A DNA stretch of 15,607 nt from Segatella salivae DSM 15606 (lineage in GTDB: Bacteria; Bacteroidota; Bacteroidia; Bacteroidales; Bacteroidaceae): the NCBI RefSeq assembly GCF_000185845.1, contig NZ_GL629647.1:262141-277747 (forward strand). The letters are read 5' to 3'. This document shows positions 7,951 to 15,392 of the stretch, piece after piece (the stretch's first letter is position 1; every line of letters starts with the position of its first letter). A program made the position numbers and the translations under genes. A model generated the notes under the pieces. It was not told where the DNA came from. It did not search any database and worked only from the letters and a program-made list of their open reading frames with translations.

Positions 7951-8058
7951 TTTTATTGTGCTGAAAAACCTGTTGTAATCTGCATCGAAACAGCTTGTAA
8001 TTTGTATCGAAACACTCGATAATTAGACTTAAAATGCTGCATGATTTGACTCAAAACA
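7951..8058. repeat. Degenerate 22-bp tandem repeat
   Basis: Units start every 22 bases at 7951, 7973, 7995, 8017 and 8039, without slippage. The units at 7973 and 7995 are 17/20 identical in their 20-base core (TTGTAATYTGYATCGAAACA type). Against the unit at 7995, those at 8039, 7951 and 8017 match at about 13, 11 and 10 of 20 positions. A TnATTTG...AAAAC-like skeleton persists. It fills the gap upstream of the two-TM protein gene and stops exactly at the terminator of the transporter operon. No unique spacers exist, so it is not CRISPR. Function is unknown; 22 bases is about two helical turns. Confidence 0.6.
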
Positions 8059-8098
8059 AAAAGAGGTAATATATTCATTAAACCATACTACCTCTTTT
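8059..8098 (-). terminator. Intrinsic terminator of the transporter operon
   Basis: Perfect 10-bp arms AAAAGAGGTA (8059-8068) and TACCTCTTTT (8089-8098) flank a 20-base loop that can pair for three more bases (8070-8072 with 8085-8087). On the minus strand the stem is followed by TGTTTTGAG, so the T-rich tail serves the operon ending at 8123. The inverted arms also carry an A/T run on the other strand, but no plus-strand gene reads into it. Confidence 0.8.
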
Positions 8099-8122
8099 CT
8101 TATCGTTTTTATACAGCTTTCA

Positions 8123-9673
8123 TTACGCCGTCATTCTATTGAGTTTCTTCAACAAAGCAAACATAACGAGAGCACTAATAAGGCAAAGTGCAATTAGAAT
8201 TCCCCAGTTTGCCATCAAAGGAACACGATTCCAAAGCATTGAAGGAATTGAACTGAGATAGTTACCAATAGCTGTTGCCACAAACCATCCACCCATCATT
8301 AAACCTTTATACTTAGGAGGTGCAACCTTACTAACAAAAGATATACCCATTGGCGAAAGCAGAAGTTCGGCCAAAGTCAAGGTGAAATAGGTAGAAATCA
8401 ACCAACTCGGTGAAAGAATGCTTTGTGTCTTATCGCCCAAATCCATAGGAGAAATCAGATTGGTTGATGCCAATGTAATGACGCCAAAGCCTAATGCTGC
8501 TACTAACATACCCCAAGCGATACGAGACGGAGCACTAATTTCGTGTCCTTTTCTTGCTAAAACACCAAAGAAAAGCATACTAAAAGGAGTCAAGGCGACT
8601 ACAAAGAATGGATTGAACTGTTGGAAATCCGAAGGCTGAGCCATTGTAGGATTGCTCATATTCATAAAGAGAGCCAATGCGCCTCCCCATGCAAGTAATG
8701 TTACAATGCCACAAATCATCCTGGTGTTTGACTTCTTTGCCTGGAAAGCGGAGAAGCCTGTATATACAGAAAGGGCAATAAGTGCGAGACTAAAAATATT
8801 AAACCATATTCGCATGGGCCCTAAAACACTGAGGTTTGTGTATTTCTTTGCAAAGAAAGTTAGTGCAGAACCATTCTGATGGAAAGCCATCCAGAAGAAG
8901 ATTACGACTGCAAAAACAAGTAAAAGAGCCTGTATGCGGTCTCTTGTTTGTTTCGGAGTGAGTTCTTCTACCTGCTGATCCGTCCCCTTAGCTTGCTTAG
9001 CTGTGATGTCAGCATGCTTGAACCAACTGCGACAAGCAAAATAGATAACCGCTGACAAAATAAGTGAAATACAAGCTACGCCAAAGCAAAGACCATATGC
9101 ACCATAAAGCGCCTTGAGGTAAGCAGGATCGAAATTGCCTGCATCATAAACGAAACCATACTGTCCAAGATAGAGGTTGGTAATCCATTTTGCCATAGAT
9201 GGTGCAAACATTGCACCGATATTGATGGCCATATAAAATAGACTGAAAGCAGAATCTCGGCTACTTGAATACTTCGGACTATCATAAAGATTTCCTACAA
9301 GCACTTGAAGATTACCCTTGAAAAGGCCTGTTCCCAATGACACACAAGCCAAGCCAGCAAACATTGCGACTTTACCTACACTGTCAGCACCCGTGGGAAT
9401 AGCAAGTCCAAGATATCCCAAGAACATGGTAGCAAAGCCAATTGACACGCACTTTCCATAGCCAATCTTGTCTGCTAAGATACCCCCTAAGAGGGGAGCA
9501 AAGTAGACTACAGCCAAGAAAATGGCATAAACTTGTCCTGCTTGTGACTCAGTCCATCCAAACTTTGCTTGCATAAATAACGCAAAGATGGCTAACATGG
9601 TGTAATAACCAAAGCGCTCACCAGTGTTGGCAAGAGCCAGAGCATAGAGTCCTTTCGGTTGATTTTCAAACAT
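8123..9673 (-). CDS. POT/PTR2-family proton-coupled peptide transporter
   Basis: Inner-membrane major-facilitator protein of 516 residues with many hydrophobic segments, probably importing di/tripeptides with protons. Family features are ERFGYY at 19-24, GGILADKIGYGK at 63-74, the TM4 lysine Lys119 in GLFKGN, FYMAINIGA at 146-154, and a late conserved glutamate in the LAELLLSP helix. The usual ExxERFxYY proton-coupling motif reads NTGERFGYY here: the first glutamate is Asn16, while Glu19 and Arg20 remain. That may alter coupling or substrate, so I call the family rather than a specific peptide permease. Its ATG lies 20 bases after the stop of the barrel-protein gene. It is the last gene of a three-gene operon and is followed by a strong terminator. 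Confidence 0.9.
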   Translation of the reverse strand: MFENQPKGLYALALANTGERFGYYTMLAIFALFMQAKFGWTESQAGQVYAIFLAVVYFAPLLGGILADKIGYGKCVSIGFATMFLGYLGLAIPTGADSVGKVAMFAGLACVSLGTGLFKGNLQVLVGNLYDSPKYSSSRDSAFSLFYMAINIGAMFAPSMAKWITNLYLGQYGFVYDAGNFDPAYLKALYGAYGLCFGVACISLILSAVIYFACRSWFKHADITAKQAKGTDQQVEELTPKQTRDRIQALLLVFAVVIFFWMAFHQNGSALTFFAKKYTNLSVLGPMRIWFNIFSLALIALSVYTGFSAFQAKKSNTRMICGIVTLLAWGGALALFMNMSNPTMAQPSDFQQFNPFFVVALTPFSMLFFGVLARKGHEISAPSRIAWGMLVAALGFGVITLASTNLISPMDLGDKTQSILSPSWLISTYFTLTLAELLLSPMGISFVSKVAPPKYKGLMMGGWFVATAIGNYLSSIPSMLWNRVPLMANWGILIALCLISALVMFALLKKLNRMTA

Positions 9674-9693
9674 ATTATTTACTTTTATTGTGA

Positions 9694-10452
9694 TTATTTC
9701 GGTTTTTTCGTTCTGAGAATATCAAAGAGATATGTAGCTTTTATAACGATATTACCATAGTTTGACTTTGAAAAGAAGTCACGTTTTGATGAACCATAGA
9801 TATTGCCTAAACCATAATAGTAACGCGCTTCGAGTAGAAAGTGCCCAACTTTAGGATGACTATATTCTCCACCTAAACCTATAGCAATACCATAATCAAA
9901 CTTCTTTTCTACCTGCATCGTATCTTGTGCCACAACAGGATTAACACGATCATGTGTGTTTCGCTGGTTAAAGTCGAAGTTCATCTTAGTACTTTCATTG
10001 ATCATAAACCCAAATTGAGGACCTAAATTTACAAAGAAATTCATCCCCTTACGCTCTTTTCCCCATGCGAGATGAGCAAAAATAGGAACTTGAATGTAAT
10101 TAATCGTACGACTATATTGTTCAGTTAATCCCGTTATTGCATTAACTACGGGTTGCTCCTGAGCATCAACGATATCTTCTTTCCAGCCCAATTGTGCATA
10201 GTTTACTTCTGCTGCTATGGAACAAAGTGTAGAGAAATACTTCTCACTTTTATATCGAAGTGAGAGTCCAAACGTCATTCCTCCATGCTGTTTTTGGTTC
10301 ACTTTGGGCACAAATCCCACGCTACTCATCACGTAACCACCATTGAAACCAACAGAGAAATCATCCCGGTGTTCACCTATCTGCGCTTGAACGTTTTGAT
10401 AAAAACAGCAAGTCAGGAGTACTATACCTATTATCTTAGATTGTAATTTCAT
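9694..10452 (-). CDS. PorT-like outer-membrane beta-barrel protein
   Basis: A 252-residue secreted protein with a signal peptide (about residues 1-24, ending VQAQ) followed by alternating short hydrophobic/aromatic strands. Examples are FSVGFNGGYV, FGLSLRYK, INYIQVPIFAHL, FFVNLGPQFGFMI, YGIAIGLGGEY and FLLEARYYYGLG. This is the pattern of the Bacteroidetes PorT/OMP_b-brl family, small barrels in the outer membrane. I chose the ATG at 10452. The frame extends to a TTG at 10467, but that would put five extra residues before a standard signal peptide. It lies between a periplasmic binding-fold protein (27-base gap) and a peptide transporter (20-base gap), so all three are probably cotranscribed. 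PorT of Porphyromonas gingivalis takes part in type IX secretion, but most family members are uncharacterised, and orthology is not claimed. Confidence 0.85.
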   Translation of the reverse strand: MKLQSKIIGIVLLTCCFYQNVQAQIGEHRDDFSVGFNGGYVMSSVGFVPKVNQKQHGGMTFGLSLRYKSEKYFSTLCSIAAEVNYAQLGWKEDIVDAQEQPVVNAITGLTEQYSRTINYIQVPIFAHLAWGKERKGMNFFVNLGPQFGFMINESTKMNFDFNQRNTHDRVNPVVAQDTMQVEKKFDYGIAIGLGGEYSHPKVGHFLLEARYYYGLGNIYGSSKRDFFSKSNYGNIVIKATYLFDILRTKKPK

Positions 10453-10479
10453 ATAATTCTTTAGCAAGGCTGACTAAAA

Positions 10480-11616
10480 TCAATAAGCAATACTTTCAAC
10501 ATTACCATTATAAAGGTAATGAATTAGTTCAAAGGTAGAATTGATTCGCCCACCATTATCTACGGGAACGAACTTCAAAGGCGTTTGCAATGCCTTGTAA
10601 GGTTGCTGCCATTTACTGCCAAGAAATTTCTTCCCATATTGTGCTAAGCCCCGAACAAAGAACTCTGCATGGTCATATCCCATGATGGCAAAACGTGGTA
10701 AAGCCTGCAACATAGGTTCATGGAACCAGGCGCGATAGCTACTTTCCAATGCTGTTGTACTTGAAGAGGAGGCATTATAATAAAAGGTTGAAGGGATATA
10801 CGTGTCATATTTGCAGAAATGATTAAAGTCATAAGGAGCATACATCAACCATTCTGTATAACCAAATAAACTAATCAGCGTGCCCGGATGTAACTGATCA
10901 AGACGTTCTAACTTAACAAAAGTCTCGTTCAATTCAGGAGAGCGTGCTGTATTTAATATAACAACATTTGTTTGTCCTTTGACAAAAGCTTTGGCAAATG
11001 CATTGTCATCTGATTTTAGACTGGTGAGATTATAACGTATTCCCTTTACATCGAGTTCTTTGCGGAGTGCAGATGTGAACGTGCCTTTCTTGCTTGTAGC
11101 ATCTGAACAGTCAACAAACACAGGATGACATTTAGCAAATCGCTCAATGAATGCTTGTACTGTAGCGTTTGTTAGACGTGTTTCGTCTTGGTAAATCTGA
11201 AAGATGCTGCTATTATATGCTACATCATTGCCCGTAATAGAGAAGGGAATCACCAGACGAATGCCTTTGTTTTTACAGAAATCTGCCAGAGGTTTAACTT
11301 GCTTGCTATACAAAGGACCGAAGATAACGTCACATTTCTCTGCATTAGGATCAAGTAATGTTGTCTTAATATCAGCGTCAATATTAACATTCCATGCATG
11401 AACATCAATATGATATCCTTCAGTTTTCAGCTGGTTGAAAGCCAAAAGCATTCCCCGATAATATTCAACCATACGTTTACCATCACCATCTACTTGATGG
11501 AGTGGCAACATAACACCGACTGAAATGGTATTGTTGTTTACAGCTTTACTTGTAGTCCACCCTATAAGCGCAAGCATAAGGAGCAATATATACTTATTTA
11601 TCAACTTCATCTTCAT
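10480..11616 (-). CDS. Periplasmic type-1 binding-fold protein (LivJ-like)
   Basis: A 378-residue exported protein with a signal peptide (residues 1-25) and no lipobox cysteine. The mature part begins with SVGVMLPL and has a type-1 periplasmic-binding (ANF/Leu-Ile-Val-like) fold. CDVIFGPLYSKQVKPLADFC marks the first lobe, and a GYTEWLMYAP segment and MGYDHAEFFVRGL follow in the C-terminal half. Related Bacteroidetes proteins often carry LysM domains; none is seen here. No ABC permease or ATPase is nearby, so uptake is not supported, and a structural, sensory or cell-wall role is as likely. The gene begins an operon with the PorT-like barrel and POT transporter. It has a good promoter 22-50 bases upstream and diverges from the CTD protein gene. 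Two in-frame ATGs (11616 and 11610) are possible starts. Confidence 0.82.
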   Translation of the reverse strand: MKMKLINKYILLLMLALIGWTTSKAVNNNTISVGVMLPLHQVDGDGKRMVEYYRGMLLAFNQLKTEGYHIDVHAWNVNIDADIKTTLLDPNAEKCDVIFGPLYSKQVKPLADFCKNKGIRLVIPFSITGNDVAYNSSIFQIYQDETRLTNATVQAFIERFAKCHPVFVDCSDATSKKGTFTSALRKELDVKGIRYNLTSLKSDDNAFAKAFVKGQTNVVILNTARSPELNETFVKLERLDQLHPGTLISLFGYTEWLMYAPYDFNHFCKYDTYIPSTFYYNASSSSTTALESSYRAWFHEPMLQALPRFAIMGYDHAEFFVRGLAQYGKKFLGSKWQQPYKALQTPLKFVPVDNGGRINSTFELIHYLYNGNVESIAY

Positions 11617-11637
11617 AAAATATTAAAGTTACAAGTG

Positions 11638-11667
11638 CAAAAATACAAAAAATATGTCATTACACAA
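11638..11667 (-). promoter_or_regulatory. Promoter of the binding-protein/barrel/transporter operon
   Basis: On the minus strand TATTTTTG (11645-11638) is an exact TAnnTTTG element, and TTG (11667-11665) lies 19 bases upstream, the expected spacing. The start would be near 11630, about 15 bases before the ATG at 11616. Confidence 0.6.
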
Positions 11668-11688
11668 TATCTTGTCTTTTCTTTTTAG

Positions 11689-11696
11689 TAACTTTG
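11689..11696 (+). promoter_or_regulatory. -7 element for the CTD-protein gene
   Basis: TAACTTTG is an exact TAnnTTTG match placed 21 bases before the ATG at 11718. No TTTG is found at the correct distance upstream, so it may be a weak or activator-dependent promoter. It lies back to back with the promoter at 11638-11667 in a 101-base intergenic region. Confidence 0.5.
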
Positions 11697-11717
11697 CAAA
11701 AATATAGTAACAACAAA

Positions 11718-12404
11718 ATGAAAATAAAGGTATTGGCTTTGCTTTTCTTGTTCATCGCAAATAGTTTGCATGTCATTGCTGATGACAATCCGATAGTTTC
11801 GCCGACACTATCTGTAAGGGATAGTGAAGGAAATGAAAGCGAAGGAGAATACAATGGGCAGGCTCCTGTGCAAGCATCTTTTATGGCTAATCCCCTACAT
11901 TCGACAGGATGGGATGCCTATTATGAATGGCGTTTCTATCATAACAGTGAGCAAAAGCCTTACCTTTTAAGGTATGAAGAGAACACTTCTTATACATTTA
12001 ACCGATCGGGGCAACATAAGGTTGTACTCTATGCAAAGTTTGTTCACGGCACTGATACTATAGAACAGCTTTGTGATCCGATTTCAATTACGTTGTCAGA
12101 AAGTAAACTTGAGATGCCAAATGCCTTTTCTCCGAATGGTGATGGCATTAATGATATCTACCAAGCCAAACCCAATAGTCGCAGTATTATAGATTTTCAT
12201 GCCACAATCTATAACCGATGGGGACAGAAACTCTATGAATGGAATGATATTTATGGTGGTTGGGATGGGAAATTCCATGGCAAAGCCGTTAACGATGGGG
12301 TTTATTTTGTTGTTGTTGATGCCCATGGAGCTGATGGCAAACACTATAAAATAAAACGTGATGTGAACTTGCTTCGTGGATATACTGAGTCTGGTCAGCC
12401 TTAG
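11718..12404 (+). CDS. Secreted PKD-like protein with type-B C-terminal domain
   Basis: A 228-residue exported protein: signal peptide 1-21, a PKD/Ig-like domain at about 45-127, and a gliding-motility-type CTD (CHU_C / TIGR04131 class) at 131-220. The CTD opens with PNAFSPNGDGIND (134-146), followed by IYNRWGQKLYEW, GGWDGKFHGK and NDGVYF, and closes with VNLLRG. An 8-residue tail follows the usual end point. Type-B CTDs direct proteins through the type IX secretion system. A protein with little more than this domain is too small to be an adhesin and recalls PorA of P. gingivalis, a CTD-B protein in T9SS envelope signalling; this is analogy only. The start is the ATG at 11718, since an in-frame TTG at 11694 lies inside the probable promoter. 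It is divergent from a binding-fold/PorT-like operon and 61 bases before uvrA. Confidence 0.87.
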   Translation: MKIKVLALLFLFIANSLHVIADDNPIVSPTLSVRDSEGNESEGEYNGQAPVQASFMANPLHSTGWDAYYEWRFYHNSEQKPYLLRYEENTSYTFNRSGQHKVVLYAKFVHGTDTIEQLCDPISITLSESKLEMPNAFSPNGDGINDIYQAKPNSRSIIDFHATIYNRWGQKLYEWNDIYGGWDGKFHGKAVNDGVYFVVVDAHGADGKHYKIKRDVNLLRGYTESGQP

Positions 12405-12465
12405 AAAAGATGAGAAAAAACAAATAAAAGAGTATTCAAGAAACATTATATACAGAAATTTTTTA

Positions 12466-15297
12466 ATGGAAAACGAAGATAAATATATAAACGTTTGGGG
12501 CGCACGTGTTCATAATCTAAAAGATATTGATGTGCAAATTCCCAGAAATTCACTCACTGTTATTACGGGATTATCCGGTTCTGGTAAGTCTTCATTAGCC
12601 TTTGACACCATATTTGCCGAAGGACAACGCAGATATATTGAGACTTTTTCAGCATATGCACGAAATTTTCTTGGGAATATGGAACGGCCAGATGTTGATA
12701 AAATTACTGGTCTTAGCCCCGTAATCAGTATTGAACAGAAGACAACCAACAAGAATCCACGGTCAACTGTCGGTACAACTACAGAGATTTATGACTATCT
12801 CCGCTTACTATATGCACGGGCAGGAACGGCATATAGCTATGCAACGGGCGAGAAAATGGTGAAATATACCGAAGAGAAGGTCATCGAAATGATAACAACC
12901 GACTATATAGGTAAGCGTATTTATATCTTGGCTCCACTTGTTCGAAATCGTAAAGGCCATTATCGCGAACTATTTGAAAGTATGCGACGCAAGGGATATA
13001 TATATATTCGAGTAGATGGGGAAATACAAGAGATAACACGAGGCATGAAGACTGATCGCTATAAAAACCACAATATAGAGGTTGTTATCGACAAGATGAT
13101 CGTCGAAGATGTGTCCCATGAACGGCTGACAAAAAGCATTCAGAGTGCTATGAAGCAGGGAGATGGGTTGATTATGGTATTAAATAAGGATACAAACGAA
13201 GCGAAATTCTTCTCCAAACGATTGATGTGTCCTACATCGGGAATATCATATAAAGACCCTGCACCAAATATATTCTCTTTTAATTCGCCTGAAGGGGCAT
13301 GCCCACAATGCAAGGGTTTGGGTTATGTTAATGAGATAGATCTCAAGAAAGTCATTCCCGATGATAAGTTAAGTATCAGAGATGGTGCCATCGCTCCATT
13401 GGGAAAGTATAAAAACCAAATGATATTTTGGCAGATAGAAGCTATCCTCCAGCGCTTTGAATGTAATCTAAAAACACCATTCAGAGATATTCCCCAGGAG
13501 GCCGTAAACGAAATTTTATATGGCAGTTTGGAGAATTTGAAGATAGATAAAAGTCTTGTTCACACGTCATCAGATTACTTTGTAGCCTTTGATGGCATTA
13601 TAAAGTATCTACAAACTGTGATGGAAAATGATGACTCTGCAGCCGGTAAGAAGTGGGCCGACCAATTTATGGCAACCACAACGTGCCCAGAATGTAAGGG
13701 ACAACGACTTAATCGAGAGGCTCTCTCCTATCGCATTTGGGACAAAAACATAACTGAAGTTGCCAATCTTGATATCAATGATCTTGAAGAATGGCTTGAA
13801 CATGTAGAGGAACACATGGATCCTCAGCAAAAAAAGATAGGCAAAGAGATTCTTAAAGAAATTCGAACACGTGTAAATTTCCTATTGGAAGTGGGACTCG
13901 ACTATCTCTCTTTAAATAGACAAAGCGCCACTCTCTCGGGAGGAGAAAGCCAGCGTATCCGCTTAGCTACACAGATAGGAAGCCAATTAGTCAATGTACT
14001 CTATATCCTTGATGAGCCAAGTATAGGGCTACATCAACGTGATAACGATCGTCTTATCCGTTCACTTAAAGAGCTACGAGACCTTGGTAACACTGTCATT
14101 GTAGTTGAACACGACGAAGATATGATGCGTGCTGCCGACTGGATTATAGATATTGGTCCGAAAGCAGGACGCAAAGGTGGTGAAGTTGTGTTTCAAGGCA
14201 CTCCAAAAAACATGCTGAAACAACATACGATTACTGCTGACTATCTTAATGGTGAACGCAAGATTGAGATTCCAACTGAGCGCCGTCAAGGAAATGGTAA
14301 GCACATAACAATTTATGGAGCAAAGGGAAATAACTTGAAAAATGTTGATGTTGACTTTCCATTAGGTAAGTTAATAGTCGTTACCGGCGTATCGGGCTCG
14401 GGCAAATCAACATTAATTAACGAGACTCTTCAACCCATTCTCTCACAACATTTCTATCGTTCGTTGAAGAAACCTATGCCATACGATAAGGTAGAAGGTA
14501 TTGATAATGTTGACAAAGTGGTAAATGTTGACCAAAGTCCTATTGGTAGAACACCACGTAGTAACCCTGCAACCTACACGGGAGTATTTAATGATATCCG
14601 CAATCTTTTCGTCAATTTACCAGAAGCAAAGATAAGAGGCTACAAACCAGGACGCTTTTCTTTCAACGTGAAAGGAGGCAGATGTGAAGCTTGTGGAGGT
14701 AATGGTTATAAGACAATTGAAATGAATTTCTTGCCAGATGTAATGGTTCCGTGTGAGGTTTGCCATGGAAAGCGTTATAATCGCGAAACACTTGAGGTGA
14801 GATTCAAAGGCAAATCAATTGCTGATGTGCTTGATATGACCATTAATCAAGCCGTGGAATTCTTTGAGAATGTACCAAGTATTCTACCCAAAATTAAAAC
14901 ACTTCAAGATGTTGGCTTAGGCTATATTAAACTCGGACAAAGTTCAACTACGCTCTCAGGTGGCGAAAGCCAGCGTGTAAAGTTAGCCACAGAACTGGCT
15001 AAAAGAGATACTGGTAAAACGCTTTATATTTTAGATGAGCCTACGACAGGTCTTCATTTTGAAGATATCCGCATACTGATGGATGTGCTTCAAAAGCTTA
15101 CTGACCGAGGTAACACTGTGATAATTATTGAACACAACTTGGATGTTATCAAGCTGGCTGACTATATTATTGATGTCGGTATAGAGGGAGGACGAGGTGG
15201 AGGAAGGATTCTCTCAACAGGAACTCCCGAAGAAGTGGCAAAGAGTAAATTGGGATATACGCCCAAGTTCTTGGCAAATGTATTAAAAAAGGCTTGA
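12466..15297 (+). CDS. uvrA: Excinuclease ABC subunit A (UvrA)
   Basis: Damage-sensing ATPase of nucleotide excision repair, acting as a dimer that loads UvrB. The 943 residues match E. coli (940). Two ABC modules are complete: Walker A GLSGSGKS (35-42) and GVSGSGKS (641-648), signatures LSGGES (490-495 and 830-835) and Walker B DEP (516-518 and 857-859). The C-terminal zinc module Cys740/743/763/766 is intact. The first has Cys255, Cys279 and Cys282 but Ser258 where E. coli has its second cysteine (Cys256). The start is the ATG at 12466, which gives the standard N-terminus. The frame extends to a GTG at 12376 inside the upstream gene, adding 30 unusual residues. No clear promoter is seen in the 61-base gap; it may be read from upstream as well. 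A strong terminator follows. Confidence 0.98.
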   Translation: MENEDKYINVWGARVHNLKDIDVQIPRNSLTVITGLSGSGKSSLAFDTIFAEGQRRYIETFSAYARNFLGNMERPDVDKITGLSPVISIEQKTTNKNPRSTVGTTTEIYDYLRLLYARAGTAYSYATGEKMVKYTEEKVIEMITTDYIGKRIYILAPLVRNRKGHYRELFESMRRKGYIYIRVDGEIQEITRGMKTDRYKNHNIEVVIDKMIVEDVSHERLTKSIQSAMKQGDGLIMVLNKDTNEAKFFSKRLMCPTSGISYKDPAPNIFSFNSPEGACPQCKGLGYVNEIDLKKVIPDDKLSIRDGAIAPLGKYKNQMIFWQIEAILQRFECNLKTPFRDIPQEAVNEILYGSLENLKIDKSLVHTSSDYFVAFDGIIKYLQTVMENDDSAAGKKWADQFMATTTCPECKGQRLNREALSYRIWDKNITEVANLDINDLEEWLEHVEEHMDPQQKKIGKEILKEIRTRVNFLLEVGLDYLSLNRQSATLSGGESQRIRLATQIGSQLVNVLYILDEPSIGLHQRDNDRLIRSLKELRDLGNTVIVVEHDEDMMRAADWIIDIGPKAGRKGGEVVFQGTPKNMLKQHTITADYLNGERKIEIPTERRQGNGKHITIYGAKGNNLKNVDVDFPLGKLIVVTGVSGSGKSTLINETLQPILSQHFYRSLKKPMPYDKVEGIDNVDKVVNVDQSPIGRTPRSNPATYTGVFNDIRNLFVNLPEAKIRGYKPGRFSFNVKGGRCEACGGNGYKTIEMNFLPDVMVPCEVCHGKRYNRETLEVRFKGKSIADVLDMTINQAVEFFENVPSILPKIKTLQDVGLGYIKLGQSSTTLSGGESQRVKLATELAKRDTGKTLYILDEPTTGLHFEDIRILMDVLQKLTDRGNTVIIIEHNLDVIKLADYIIDVGIEGGRGGGRILSTGTPEEVAKSKLGYTPKFLANVLKKA

Positions 15298-15319
15298 AAG
15301 TAAAATAAAACGAGTAATA

Positions 15320-15392
15320 AACGCTGATTTCATTTGGTATTGACGACGCTTAAATGTGTGTGGAAATGACCGATGAAATCAGTGTTTTTTTT
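15320..15392 (+). terminator. Long-loop intrinsic terminator of uvrA
   Basis: Arms 15320-15333 and 15373-15386 give a 14-bp stem with one G-U pair, followed by eight T (15385-15392). The 39-base interior is unusually large but can pair further (15336-15338 with 15369-15371, then 15339-15341 with 15365-15367 across a one-base bulge). It begins 23 bases after the uvrA stop. Confidence 0.85.

Noticed and set aside
7951..8058. CRISPR array
   Set aside because: Repeats are contiguous and degenerate with no unique spacers, and no cas genes are nearby.
10453..10467. A TTG start for the PorT-like protein
   Set aside because: The ATG at 10452 gives a normal signal peptide directly; the TTG only adds five residues.
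11694..11717. A TTG start for the CTD-protein gene
   Set aside because: It lies within the TAACTTTG promoter element and would place eight polar residues before an ordinary signal peptide.
12376..12465. A GTG-initiated 30-residue N-terminal extension of UvrA overlapping the CTD-protein gene
   Set aside because: The extension has no counterpart in UvrA, and the ATG at 12466 gives the standard N-terminus and length.
12996..13015. TA-dinucleotide run as a repeat element
   Set aside because: It is a short run within uvrA encoding ordinary Tyr-Ile codons.
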